Part shown: positions 11,654 to 22,800 of the stretch, piece after piece
Layout: every line of letters starts with the position of its first letter
Position numbering within the stretch: position 1 is the stretch's first letter
NCBI RefSeq assembly: GCF_000687475.1
Contig: NC_057322.1
Coordinates: 1,860,001-1,924,000 of the forward strand
Length of the DNA: 64,000 nt
DNA from: Ustilaginoidea virens
Lineage: Eukaryota; Ascomycota; Sordariomycetes; Hypocreales; Clavicipitaceae
Reading direction: 5' to 3'
The notes under the pieces: generated by a model
What the model saw: the letters and a program-made list of their open reading frames with translations, nothing else
Told to the model about the DNA's origin: nothing
Database searches by the model: none
Program-made: the position numbers and the translations under genes

Positions 11654-13803
11654 ATGCAAGCTCCGGTGTTGGTTATGAGTGAGTGGTGAATGCTCTCTTT
11701 CCACCCTTTGCCTGGAAGCCTACCCATATCCATGACGAGAGCTTGCCTCGCCATGCCAACTATGCTGACTGTTGCAGACACCAATAGCGGTGAGAGACAG
11801 ACCGGAAGAAAAGCCCAATTGTCCAACATTGCCGCCGCCAAGACGTATGTTGCAACCCACCCTCTCTGTTGCCCACCCGTTCTTCTCCAGCTCTCGCTAA
11901 AATGCGACTTGTGATGTATCAGCGTTGCCGACATTATCCGATCATGTCTTGGTCCCAAGGCGATGCTCAAGATGCTGCTTGACCCCATGGGTGGCATCGT
12001 CCTGACCAACGACGGACACGCCATCCTGCGAGAAATCGAGGTATCACACCCCGCTGCGAAGAGCATGATTGAGCTGAGCAGAACACAAGATGAAGAAGTA
12101 GGCGATGGCACCACGACTGTGATTATTCTGGGTGAGTAACCGTGTCTCCTTCCATTAATCCTTCATCTCGAATTAGACAGCTCGGAAAGCGAGGAGGGGA
12201 AAAAAGGAAGAAAACAAAAGGAAAGGAAAAAAAAAAAAAAAAAAAAGGAGGGACAAGATGCTTCTGACACATCTTCCGACAGCCGGTGAGATTCTCGCTC
12301 AGGCTTTGCCCCAACTCGAACGAAATATCCACCCCGTCATCATCATCTCGGCCTTCAAGCGCGCCCTCGAAGACGCCATCAAGATTATCGACGAAATATC
12401 ACTACCAATCGACATCGACGACGACAAGGCCATGCATCAACTCATCTCATCTTCCATCGGCACCAAATTCGTTTCCAGATGGATGGATCAAATGTGCGAC
12501 CTTGCCCTCAAGGCCGTGCGAACTGTCACCTGGGAAGCCGGCAACGGCAGGACCGAGGTTGACATTAAGCGCTATGCCCGTGTCGAAAAGGTTCCTGGCG
12601 GCGAGATTGAAGACAGCAGGGTCCTGGATGGTGTCATGCTGAACAAGGACATTACACACCCCAAGATGCGTCGACGCATCGAGAACCCCCGCATCGTCCT
12701 CCTCGATTGCCCTTTGGAGTACAAGAAGGGGGAGTCTCAAACCAACATTGAAATCACCAAGGAGGAAGATTGGAACCGAATCCTGCAGATTGAGGAGGAG
12801 CAAGTCAAAGCCATGTGCGAAGCCATCATTGCGGTCAAACCAGACCTTGTTATTACCGAGAAGGGAGTGTCAGGTATAGTTTACACGGCGACGTTTCCCC
12901 CTTTCCGTCCTCTTGGATTGTTGCCATTCCAGAACACCGACGAAATGCCTGCGTCTCAGCCCCATGACCGAGAAAACTAACTTGATGCGCATAGATCTCG
13001 CCCAGCATTACTTTATGAAGGCCGACATCACAGCCCTGCGACGGGTTCGCAAGACGGACAACAACAGGATAGCCCGTGCCACCGGCGCCACCATTGTGAA
13101 CCGAGTGGATGATTTGCAGGACTCGGATGTCGGCACGCAATGCGGCTTGTTCGAGATTGAAAAGATTGGCGACGAGTACTTCACCTTTCTCACCAGGTGC
13201 AAGAATCCCAAAGCTTGCACCATCCTCCTCCGCGGTCCTTCCAAGGATGTCCTGAACGAGGTGGAGAGAAACCTGCAAGACGCCATGGGGGTGGCACGAA
13301 ACGTCATGTTCCACCCCCGCCTTTCCCCTGGAGGCGGCGCTACCGAGATGGCAGTGTCTGTCAGGTTGGCGCAGCTCGCCAAGAGCATCGAAGGTGTTCA
13401 GCAGTGGCCGTACAAGGCGGTGGCCGAAGCCTTGGAGGTGATTCCTCGAACCCTGGTGCAGAACGCTGGCAAGAGCCCGGTTCGCGTCTTGACGGACTTG
13501 CGAGCCAAGCAGGCGGAGGGCAAGAGCTCGTGGGGGGTCAACGGCGATTCTGGCACCATTGTAGACATGAAGGAGTACGGTGTTTGGGAGCCCGAGGCCA
13601 TCAAGCTGCAGAGCCTCAAGACTGCCATCGAGGTGAGGAGCTTTGCTTCCGTCGACGGATTCGAACAAGGCACGATGACTAACATGATGTTTTTTTTTTT
13701 TTGCCAGGCCGCGTGTTTGTTGCTGAGAGTAGACGACATTTGCAGCGCCAAGAAGGCGCAAACGGGCGGCGGTGCTCCTGGTGTTGGTGGCGGCGACGAC
13801 TGA
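11654..13803 (+). CDS. cct3: T-complex protein 1 subunit gamma (CCT3), six exons
   Basis: This is subunit gamma of the cytosolic chaperonin TRiC/CCT, the ATP-driven ring that folds actin, tubulin and other proteins. Exons are 11654-11678, 11778-11844, 11923-12131, 12283-12873, 12995-13632 and 13708-13803. They join in phase to give 541 residues, the normal length. The start MQAPVLVMNTNSGERQTGRK is typical of CCT3. The group II chaperonin motifs are present: LDPMGGIVLTNDGHAILREI from residue 50, GDGTTT at 91-96 for ATP hydrolysis, and SPGGGATEM in the second half. The first exon codes for only eight residues and part of a ninth. Intron 3 (151 nt) holds a 20-A run and intron 5 a short T run. 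It is divergent from FKBP12 and convergent with the DUF1168 gene. Confidence 0.96.
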
Positions 13804-14517
13804 CGAAGCGGCGACGACTGAAGCGGAGACGACGGAAGCGGAGCAGCAAGGGGCAAGGGGCGACGGGCAAGGGGCTGATGGGGGGAATACAAGACTCGAC
13901 AATGTAGAACTGTGAATATATGGAATGGATCTGTACGGGCCCAGCCCTCTGTACCGAACCAATGGCACACAAAAATGGGAAATGCGAAGAGCGCGACAAA
14001 GCGGGGGGGGGGGGGGGATTTAAGGGGATCATGGAAAAACCATTGGGCCTGGAAGACCAAAGATGTACGTTTGTGAATAAAGACTTTGGCAAATGGTCAC
14101 ACGGAGCAGCATACGAGCGAGGTGTTGCGCAGCAAAAAAAGAGAAGAAAAAAAGGCAAAATCCGTTGTTATTACCGCGTGCCGTGTCTGTCAAGGGTATC
14201 GATCGTATGATATCGGGCGGTATGCCGACAAGATGGATGGGATTGCTATTGATACAAGTTTGTACACGCTGCCAGGATTGGGATCTCGTGTTCTTTGCCG
14301 ACCAGCCTTGGCCTTGGTGAAGTGCCGGTTTATTACCACGTACCGTGTCTGTCAAGGGTATCGATCGTGTCGTATCGGGCGGTATGCCGACAGGATAGGA
14401 TGGGATTTTTATTGATACAAGTTTGTACATGCTGCCAGGATTGGGATCTCGTGTTTCTTTGCCGACCAGCCTTGGTGGAGTGCCGGTCGGCCGGCAAGTC
14501 CCGAGGTCGAGCCCGTC
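13804..14517. other. Intergenic region between convergent CCT3 and DUF1168 genes
   Basis: This holds the 3' ends of two convergent genes. It includes a GACGACTGAAGCGG-like repeat just after the CCT3 stop, a 15-G run near 14005-14019, and the 160-bp tandem duplication listed separately. No protein gene is supported. Confidence 0.6.
14168..14486. repeat. Two-copy tandem duplication, unit about 160 bp
   Basis: Copy 1 (14168-14328) and copy 2 (14330-14486) run from TTATTACC to GTGCCGG and match along nearly their whole length, with scattered substitutions and small indels. Both contain GTCTGTCAAGGGTATCGATC and GATACAAGTTTGTACA. Copy 2 ends 31 nt beyond the stop of the minus-strand DUF1168 gene, so the array may be part of its 3' UTR. 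Confidence 0.85.
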
Positions 14518-15201
14518 TCAATCTTCGTCATGAATGACCAGACCAGGGGTTGCTGGTAAACGCCGTCCTTTGTCGTCAGCCGAGGAGGCCTCGTGGACGC
14601 CGTTACCCCCCGCAGCCGGGGGCGCACGAGCCCCAGGGCCAGCATCACGAGCATCACCAGCATCACCGGCACGCGCGCTGGCACCAGGCGCGTCGTCGTG
14701 CCCTTGGCGCCCGTCATCCGCACCCGCACCCGCACCCGCACCCGCCACCCCCTGGTCCGTTTTCGCCTTGCGGGCCTTGATCCTGTCCCTGCGCCCCCGG
14801 TTCTTGCGCGTCTTGGCCGCGTCCCGCTCGAGGCGCGCCGTCTTGTCCCGCTCAAACTCCTCCTGGTCCTTTTCGCGCCTGAGGTCCAGGTCCATCTGGC
14901 GCAGGCGCTCGTACTCCCTCCGGCGGGAGGCCTTGTAGACGTGGAACTCGCCGGAGCCGGCGCCGGCGCTGGACCCCTGGACGTTGGCGACGATCTCGGG
15001 CGGCAGGTGGCGGGGGCGCCTGAGCGAGGCGGACGAGGAGGAGGAGGAGCAGGGGATGCGGATCTCCTGGTCGGGCTTGGCGAAGAGGGCGTCGACCGAG
15101 GCGGCCTGGGCGGAGGTGGGAGTCAGGGCGCGCTTCTTGGTGGGCCGGCGGGAGCGAGGGTCTGCCGAGGTCGGGACGGACGAGGGGCCCGGGGCGGACA
15201 T
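14518..15201 (-). CDS. DUF1168 / PRKRIP1-like protein
   Basis: A 227-residue protein from one exon. The centre has the DUF1168 signature: a proline-rich lead with PPEIVANVQGSSAGAGSGEF, then HVYKASRRREYERLR and a long charged helix rich in Arg, Lys and Glu ending in a basic RRDRIKARK stretch. The family includes human PRKRIP1, a nuclear double-stranded-RNA-binding protein seen in the catalytic spliceosome, so a splicing role is likely by family. The N-terminus (RRPTKKRALTP) looks like a nuclear signal. The start at 15201 is chosen because it gives the family-like N-terminus; the frame stays open upstream to 15933, but that reading is low-complexity. The C-terminus after residue about 150 is a poorly conserved Gly/Ala/Asp-rich tail. 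It is convergent with CCT3. Confidence 0.85.
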   Translation of the reverse strand: MSAPGPSSVPTSADPRSRRPTKKRALTPTSAQAASVDALFAKPDQEIRIPCSSSSSSASLRRPRHLPPEIVANVQGSSAGAGSGEFHVYKASRRREYERLRQMDLDLRREKDQEEFERDKTARLERDAAKTRKNRGRRDRIKARKAKTDQGVAGAGAGAGADDGRQGHDDAPGASARAGDAGDARDAGPGARAPPAAGGNGVHEASSADDKGRRLPATPGLVIHDED

Positions 15202-16357
15202 GGCGGGAAGGGCGGCCTTTGTGCCTTTGTGCCTTTTTGCCTTTTTGCCTCTTGGGCTTTGTTGCAGAGCCGATGGTGTCTGCGCGTCTTTTGCGGAGAC
15301 GGGTAGCGCGGGCGGGCGGGCAAGATGCAGAAGCGAGAGGCGTGGGCTTTTCGGGGGAAAAAAAGAAGAGAAAGAAAAAAAAAAGCGTGTATTGTATTCC
15401 TTTGCAAGAGGCCGGCTGGCGGGGACGCTGCGACGAGGTGGGTGCGCGGTTTGGGCGACGAGCAGCTCGCGGGAGCAGGGGGGGGAAGACGCGGCGGGCC
15501 CAAGAGATTGATCAGCGGCAGGGCGGAATCGGGTCGCGAGCAAAGCGGTGCTTGCGGTGTCTGTGGTGTCTGTGGTGTCTGTGATGGACGGGATGCGAAA
15601 CGCGAGGAGAGAAAAAGTCCAAGTTGACAAAGTGACCGACGCGGCCCTGAGGCGTTGCAGCAAGGCTAGGGCTGGGTGCAGCAGGGCCAATAGGGTATGC
15701 TGGTACATATGTACATACCAGACAGCATGTACGGTACCGTACATTAGCAAACTGCAGCAAGGCTTGGCAGCCGCGGAGGGGCCAGCAGTTCGGCCGTCTG
15801 CCACCGCCCAGCGCGGCACAAAGGCGAACCACGTAGGGCAGCAGCGAATGGGTGCTTGGCCCAGCCGGTTGCTAGGGGAGCGTTTCTGCTCTTCTGCTTG
15901 TCTGGGTCGGCTGACGCGCGGCCACGGCGACAAATGGGCGTGCTTGAAACCAGACGGCTTCTTGAAACTGTGGACGTCCCGTCAGCCTGGAGCCCGACTG
16001 ACGGGGCGAGGCGAGGCGAGGCGACGGCTGCCTGCCAGCTGCACTTGGCCTCCGGCTCCGGCCCTGGCGCCACGCCCATTGGCCAGGCCAGGGCGGTCGC
16101 AGCTGCGGCCAGGGCGTCAAGCGCCGCTGGGAACCAGACGAAACGAAAACGTCCACCGCCATCCGTCCCCGAACACGGGGCATGTCGGCCGACCTAACAT
16201 CTGCCGAGGCGTATATCTATTTGCATTCAACCGCTTCGACTTGCCTTTCCTTTCCTTTCCTTTCCTTTCCTTTCTTCTCCACGACAACCCGTCTTGCCAT
16301 TCTCATCGTCACCCGTCATCGCCTGGCCTGCCCATCTCGCCGGCACCCACCCCCAGC
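15202..16357. other. Divergent intergenic region between DUF1168 and PGM-like genes
   Basis: This 1.16 kb stretch serves as promoter for both flanking genes. It has a GTCTGTGGT repeat near 15555-15580, a short AT-rich stretch near 15700-15745 in otherwise GC-rich DNA, and the CCTTT array listed separately just before the PGM-like start. The long minus-strand open frame here is a shadow. Confidence 0.5.
16244..16275 (+). promoter_or_regulatory. CCTTT pyrimidine tract upstream of the PGM-like gene
   Basis: About six tandem copies of CCTTT end some 80 nt before the ATG at 16358, just after a TATATCTAT stretch at 16212-16220. CT-rich tracts next to the transcription start are common in filamentous fungal promoters, so this is a likely core-promoter element. 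Confidence 0.4.
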
Positions 16358-17048
16358 ATGGCCAAGCCGCGGCTCATCATCCTCATCCGGCACGCCCAGT
16401 CCGAGGGCAACAGTACGTCCGCCTGACTCCCCCCCTCCCCCCTCTTTCCCTTCCTTTCGCCCCTGGCCCCAGCTGAACCCGCCGCCGCCGCCGCCGCCGC
16501 CGCTAGAGAACCGCGAGATCCACCAGACGGTGCCGGACCACCGCGTCAAGCTCACCCCCGACGGCTGGGCGCAGGCCCGCGACGCCGGCCGCCGCCTGCG
16601 CGCCCTCCTCCGCCCCGACGACTCGCTCCAGATCTTCACGTCGCCGTACCGCCGCACGCGCGAGACCACCGAGGGCATCCTGGCCACCCTGACGGCCGAC
16701 CAGCCCCAGCCGTCGCCCCTGCGCCGCGACCGCGTCAAGGTCTACGAGGAGCCGCGCCTGCGCGAGCAGGACTTTGGCAACTTCCAGCCCTGCAGCGCCG
16801 AGATGGAGCGCATGTGGCAGGAGAGGGCCGACTACGGCCACTTCTTCTACCGCATCCCCAACGGCGAGAGCGCCGCCGACGCCTACGACCGCGTGAGCGG
16901 CTTCAACGAGAGCCTGTGGCGCCAGTTTGGCGACGACGACTTTGCCAGCGTCTGCGTGCTAGGTACGTCTCTTTTTTTTTGCAGCTGGGCCCCTTTTTCG
17001 TCTTTTCTTCCAGGCCCAAGCCTGGTGGCTTTTTCTTTTTCTTTTTTT

Positions 17049-17089
<41 letters not shown>

Positions 17090-18080
17090 AAATCTCCCCC
17101 TTTCTTCCTTTTTTCCTTTTGACTCCAACAACAACCATGCGCCTGATATTCACAACACACACACACGCACGCACGCACACACACACGCACGCGCGCAAGT
17201 CACCCACGGCCTCATGTCGCGCGTCTTCCTCATGAAGTGGTACCACTTCACCGTCGAGTACTTTGAGGACCTCCGCAACGTCGACCACTGCGAGTTTCTC
17301 CTCATGCGCAAGCAGGACAACGGCAAGTACCTGCTCGAGACGAAGCTGCGCACCTGGACCGAGCTGCGGCGGGAGCGCGCCCTCGCCACCAAAGACACGG
17401 CCACGGCCGCGGCCGCGGCTGCGGCCAGGGAGCCCGCCGACCGGGAGGCGCCCCGGCTGGAGCGCGGCCGCACCTACGTCGTCACGCGCCGCTGGGGAGG
17501 CTGCCCCAACGGCTGCAACCACTCGAACCCCTACAAGAAGCGGCACGACCTCGAGGCCCTGCGCCAAAAGGACAGCGAGCGCCGCGGCCGGCATCGCCAC
17601 AAGCAGCCGGTCGGCCCGAGCCTCGGCGGCGGCGAGAACGATGACGATGGTGACGACGACGACGATAATGACGACGACGACGATAATGACGACGACGACG
17701 ATAATGACGACGACGACGATAATGACGACGACGACGATAATGACGGCGACAACGACAACGACGAGCGGCAGCCCTCCGGCCGCGTCAGACACCCCGAACC
17801 CCCCCTGCCGCGCATGCGCATGCACATGCACGTCGGCCGCGACTTTGGCGGCTCGTACTCTGGCCACGCCTCGTCGGCCGCCGGCAGCGGCAGCGGCAGC
17901 GACAGCGACAGCGACAGCGACGCCTCGCGGGACGCACCCAGCTGCCTCGGCGCCTGCGCCAACCGCCTCGGCGACGCGCCCCCCCCCGCGGCGCGAGCGG
18001 CCTCCCCCGACGGCACGGAGGACGAGGACCTGGACCGGGCCGAGGAGCGGGACAGGAGCATCCGCGGAAGCGTGTACTAG
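16358..18080 (+). CDS. Histidine phosphatase (PGM fold), Det1-like, with acidic tail
   Basis: Exons 16358-16412, 16507-16962 and 17200-18080 give 463 residues. The N-terminal half is a phosphoglycerate-mutase-type histidine phosphatase: LIILIRHAQSEGN carries catalytic His12, SPYRRTRET the substrate arginines, EPRLREQDFG the acid region, and VTHG the second catalytic His at 173. It is closest in kind to the yeast Det1 (YDR051C) group rather than to glycolytic phosphoglycerate mutase, so the substrate is unknown. From residue about 250 the protein is a disordered extension with an Asp/Asn repeat (about 321-358), RS-like Ser/Asp stretches and an acidic end. The second intron (237 nt) is long because of a 38-T run and a CA/CG repeat just before the acceptor. 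It is convergent with the large histidine kinase gene. Confidence 0.88.
17051..17088 (+). repeat. 38-T homopolymer inside intron 2 of the PGM-like gene
   Basis: An uninterrupted run of T follows shorter T runs after the donor at 16963. It lies upstream of a CA/CG-rich stretch that ends at the AAG acceptor (17199). Confidence 0.9.
17651..17760 (+). repeat. 15-nt coding minisatellite (Asp/Asn repeat)
   Basis: Tandem units close to GACGACGACGATAAT, in frame with the PGM-like gene, encode repeated DDDDN blocks. Unit length is a multiple of three, so copy-number change keeps the frame. Confidence 0.9.
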
Positions 18081-18962
18081 GTGGCCGGGCTGGACGGAAT
18101 CTGCCCATGGTCGCGCGGCGGTGCGGCTGCGGGAGGCGCAGCTGCATCACCATGGATGGGGCAAAGGCCTGTGACTGTTTGGTTCGCTTGTTCACCTGTA
18201 CCTGTGCACCTGTTGCGTGCTCGCCTGAATCTGTTCACCTGTCATATGCTCGCCTGAATCTGTCCACCTGTTACATGCTCGCCTAACTAACGCTGCGAGC
18301 GCTCGCCCCATGTCAGGCATCTTCATCTACTGCCTTTGCCGTGCCTGGTTCTATACCGGCCGGTTGGTCGCGAGCAGCCCTCGAGGGAGCCATCGCGAAC
18401 GGTTTGGTCGAGGCTCGCAACTGTCGAGAGAACCAGGAATCATCAGCGCAGTCACTGCCGCCGCCTGATGCGGTTGACCGCTGGCCCTCTGCTTGCCATG
18501 GCCCCGTCTCGCCTAGATATGGTCACCTTCAGCCTAGTAGTCGTCCCTTGTCCCCCCGATGCAGCCAACCGCCACTACCAGCACAACACTTGAGCAGGCA
18601 TCTGTCAATGCCCAATGCCAATGCCCAATGCCAACCCAGCTACTCATCACTACTCGCACCGCACCGCACCGCACCGCACCGCACCGCACTTAAACGCCCA
18701 CGTGTCCAACTTCCAATATCCCTGGCACAGCGCTTAAACAGCCCACGTCCACACCTTCAGCCCACACGCACCCGCTCCTACGGCTCCTACGGCGCCTACT
18801 CACCAACTACACCCAACCGTCAAAGGCCGTCCGCTACCCGGGCAGCCCTCCCCTGCACAAGTCCATCACGACATGCACGCCTCACGCTCAGGCACCTCCT
18901 CCCCAGGCAGCACCTCACACACGTGATCAAACCGTCCGATCCGTCAGCACAGCGCATGTACA

Positions 18963-19001
<39 letters not shown>

Positions 19002-19807
19002 ATGTATGTATAAACAGACATCTATGGCGCACCCGTCGTCCTCGACGCTTTTTGTAACCCGCCCTCCCCGAAAACTGGCCCGGTTCCTTGAGCCCCTTTT
19101 CCACGGCCGTGTCGCCAAACCGCACGCGCCAAAGTGCCGACACCTCAGCCCGGATCGGCAAAACAGTAGACTATCAACAGGATAAAACGACACCAAGAGA
19201 TATAAAACAAAGAGCCGGGGTACATTACACGCAGCAGCGCAAGGCTGGATGGCGCTGGGCAACAAATCCTCTGCACAAGGGCCGTCTCTTGAAGCCGCCG
19301 CCCAGCATTACCATTACTGCAATACCGCAACGTGGCAGGCCAAGGCAAGACAAACCCTGCAACACACAGGCAGCATACCTACCTATGTCCTTCTTGAGAG
19401 AAGAGAAAAAGGTGGGGGGAGAAAGGAAGAAAAAACAAGCAAAAGAAAAAAAAAAGAAAAATAAAAAAAGAAAAAAGGAACAAATACCCTGCATAATTGG
19501 CCATGGGAGCGCAGCATCTACCCCTGCCAACGTTGCTTTATCACGTGCTGCTTCATCATGCGAATCCTCCTCGTCTAAAAGAACAAAGGGCCTGCTCGCT
19601 ACTTTCCGATGATGCCAACAACCGAGTAAAAGGACATGCTCATAGTAATACTTGCCATGCGTGTGGCGTGCAAAAGCAGGATGTCGCAAGCAAGCATGTA
19701 GAGTAGAATACAATCGAGGCCGATTGCCTGGCGGCGAAGCACGGAACCTCACATCCGACCAGCACCCCGCAGGCATCGCCTCGCGTTGGACCTTGGCAAG
19801 ACCACGG
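18081..19807. other. Intergenic region between PGM-like and PAS kinase genes
   Basis: This is the 3' space of two convergent genes. It has ACCTGT-type repeats near 18190-18280, a CACCG pentamer array near 18657-18690, the TA microsatellite listed separately, and A-rich DNA near 19430-19480. No coding region is supported. Confidence 0.55.
18962..19010. repeat. TA/TG dinucleotide microsatellite
   Basis: An almost pure run of alternating TA changes to TG and TATG at its right end, within GC-rich intergenic DNA. Confidence 0.9.
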
Positions 19808-22800
19808 CTAGAAAAACTTGGCCATGGCTCGGCTGAGATCGATAAAGTCGACCGGCTTAGTCACATAGTCGCTGAACCCGGCCGCGATGCACTTTTCCTG
19901 CACATCCGACATGACGTTGGCCGAGAGGGCAATGATTGGCATCTTGCGGAAGCCGGCCGCATTTTCCCACCGTCGTATTTCACGGCATGCTTGGTAGCCG
20001 TCTTTACGAGGCATGTGCAAGTCACACTGCGGGAGCAAAGAATTAGTCCAGGGTCAAGACCATGTTCGGAAAAAAAAGGAAGAAAGGAGGGAAAATGGGA
20101 AAAAGGGGAAAAGGGGGAAAAGGGGGAAAAAGGAAAAAAAAAAAAAAAAAAAAAGTAAACAACGCAAAGGCAGCAGCAGCACCAACCAGAATCAGTGAAT
20201 AGTACCCGTGTGGCTTGGCCAAGACAATCTCGGTGCACTCGGCCCCGTCAACGGCCACCTCGACATCCACGCCAATCTTCTTAAGATACCTGTTGAGCAC
20301 CTTCTGGTTCACCGGGTTGTCCTCGACCAGCAGCACCCGGTAGCCCTTGTTGCCCATCCGCTTGCCAATCTCCTGATAGCTGGCCTTTTGGCTCTCCACC
20401 ATCTGCTGCGCCGTGGACCGGTTCCGGTCCACGCTGAAGTCGCGCACCTTGTCGGGATCAAAGATGACGGCGAATCGCGACGGCTTGACCGGCTTGTAGA
20501 TAAAGGTCACCGTGTTTTCCGTCAGCACCCGCTCGTGCTTGGTGTCGGCTGCCAGTTTCTGCACCGCCTGCCTCTGGGTGGAATCGATGAGAATCACAAT
20601 CATGGTTCCCTCAATCCTCCGCAGCAGGGTGATCCGGTCCATGACGTCCATGATGTCTTCGGCAGGGGCCAGGTTCAGGACAATGTGCGTGAACATGACG
20701 GGGTCGTCGTCGCCGCCGAGGAAGGGTTCGGCCTCTTCAATCGTCGCCACAGCCGTGATGCTGTGGGGCACCTCCTTGGGCAGCGTCATTTCAATGTGCT
20801 TCGTCGTAGCTTCTCGGCTGTGGTGCTGCGCGCAAACAATCAGGATCGAGTACGCCGGCGGCCGGAAGTCGCTCGTCGGCCGCGAGCTCTCCACTTCCGA
20901 CATTGACGTTCGGTATGCCGAGCCTCTTTCGGCCGTCAGCTCGAGCTTCATCTGGGACAAGTCCTGCCCACTGGCCTTGGCTGCCTCGCTAAACCGTGCC
21001 AGTCCAGAGCTGACCGATCGAGTCGAGGGCGACAGGGGTAGGTGTCTGCCGAGACGGGCCGACGAATCGGAGCTGCCGGGAACCAGTACCGACATTGGGC
21101 TCGGAGGAGCTGGGTGGTGGTGATGGTCCGCGGGCCTAGGGCCGGCGATTTCTTTTGGACCGCCGCCACCGCCGCCGCTGCCATCATTGTCCGCGCCATG
21201 CGCGCCCTTGCTTGCAAGACGCACTACATCCTCAGACGAGCCCTGCCTCGAACTTGCCGGCGCCGATGACTCCGGACTGACCGGGGCGTTGGGGTGGTCC
21301 TCGGCAGACGGCAGGGTGAACCGCGCCGTAAAGGTAAAGGTCGATCCCTTGCCCGGGATGGCGCTGCCCTCCATCTTGCCTCCGTGGAGCTCTACCAGCT
21401 GTCGCGAGATGACAAGACCGAGACCGCTCCCGCCGTGCTGTCTCGTGCTGCTCCCGTCAATCTGACTAAACGGCTTGAATATGAGCTCGGCCTCCTCCTT
21501 GGTAAACCCCCTTCCGGTGTCGATTATGGCAAACTGAAGCACGATTTCGTGCCGAGTCGGGTCCGAGGAGGCGTCGCTGTCCGTGCACACTCTGCATCGA
21601 CTAAATACTTCGCCTTCCGAGGTGAACTTGATGGCGTTTCCAATGACGTTGAGCAAGACTTGGCGGATTCGGACCTTGTCGCCCTTGACCCACGCTGGCA
21701 CGTCCTCTTCGACCAGGTAGTTCAGCTCGAGACGCTTCGCAATCGCCATGGTTGACACGAGCTCGTTCACGTCTTCAATCAAAGACCGGGTATGAAACCA
21801 CTCGTACTTGAGTTTCATCATGCCGGCATCAACCTTGGACAGGTCCAGTATATCATTAATAATCATGATCAGGCTGTTGGCGCTCGTTTGGATCGTATTG
21901 GTGTAGTCCCTCTGCTCCTCGTTCAGGGTTGTGTCCTGCAGAAAGCTGACCATGCCCGAGATGCCAATGAGCGGTGTTCGTATCTCGTGAGACATGTTGC
22001 TCAAGAATCGGCCCTTGGACTCCATGGCCTCTTTGAGCTTGGCCTCCAGCAGCTTGTGGTCGTTGATGTCCGTGGCAGAACCAAAGTAGGAGCTAGCTCC
22101 TTGACCAAAGTCGAGCGTGTCGATTTCGACGCAGCGAATGAGATGCCAGCGATACTCGCCAGTCTTTGATCGGAGACGGACCTCGGTGGTGTAGGAAAGC
22201 CGGCCGCTCGTGTCCATGGCCACCTTGATGATGCCCTGGCGAGCCAGTTCCGTCAGTTCGGCGGAAGGAAGCGAGTACACGGAATCACTGTCAGAGCTGC
22301 TCGTGCGGGACATTGAAGGCTGCTGCTGCGCATGATGCAGGCTCAAACCTCCGGCGCCGCCAAGATGATGCGGAGGAGCCTCATGCTCGCCTCGAGGTGC
22401 GCATGTGCCGGTCTTGCAGGACGAGAGCGTTCCGGCAGCAGGGTTGTTGTTGTTGTTGTTGCTGCTGCTGCTGCTGCTGCTCGTCTCGTCGCTCAGGGAT
22501 CGAGCATTCGAGGGCTTGGTGGTGCCTCGGTCGTGGGGGATCCTGCACCTTGTCAGATCTTCTGGATGCACAAAGTCCATGAACCCAAGCCCGAGCGAAT
22601 CCTCGAAGCTCTGGCCAGTATAGGACAGCCATTGATCGTTGGCAAACGTGATGCCGTCGTCTTCCGTTGCGGTGAATATGATTTGCGGGATGAGGTTGGC
22701 GAGCAGCCTGTGTTTCGCCTCCGAAGCTTCAATTTCCTCTTGCCGGGCAGCCTTCAGCTCAGCAATGTGCTGGTCGTGAATATCCATGTAGGAGCCCAGG

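Noticed and set aside
14093..14430. Short frames over the 160-bp duplication encoding repeated peptides on both strands
   Set aside because: The peptide repetition follows from the DNA duplication; no start context or family supports a gene.
15202..15933. Upstream extension of the DUF1168 frame by 244 codons
   Set aside because: The family-like N-terminus starts at 15201; the upstream residues look like translated promoter DNA.
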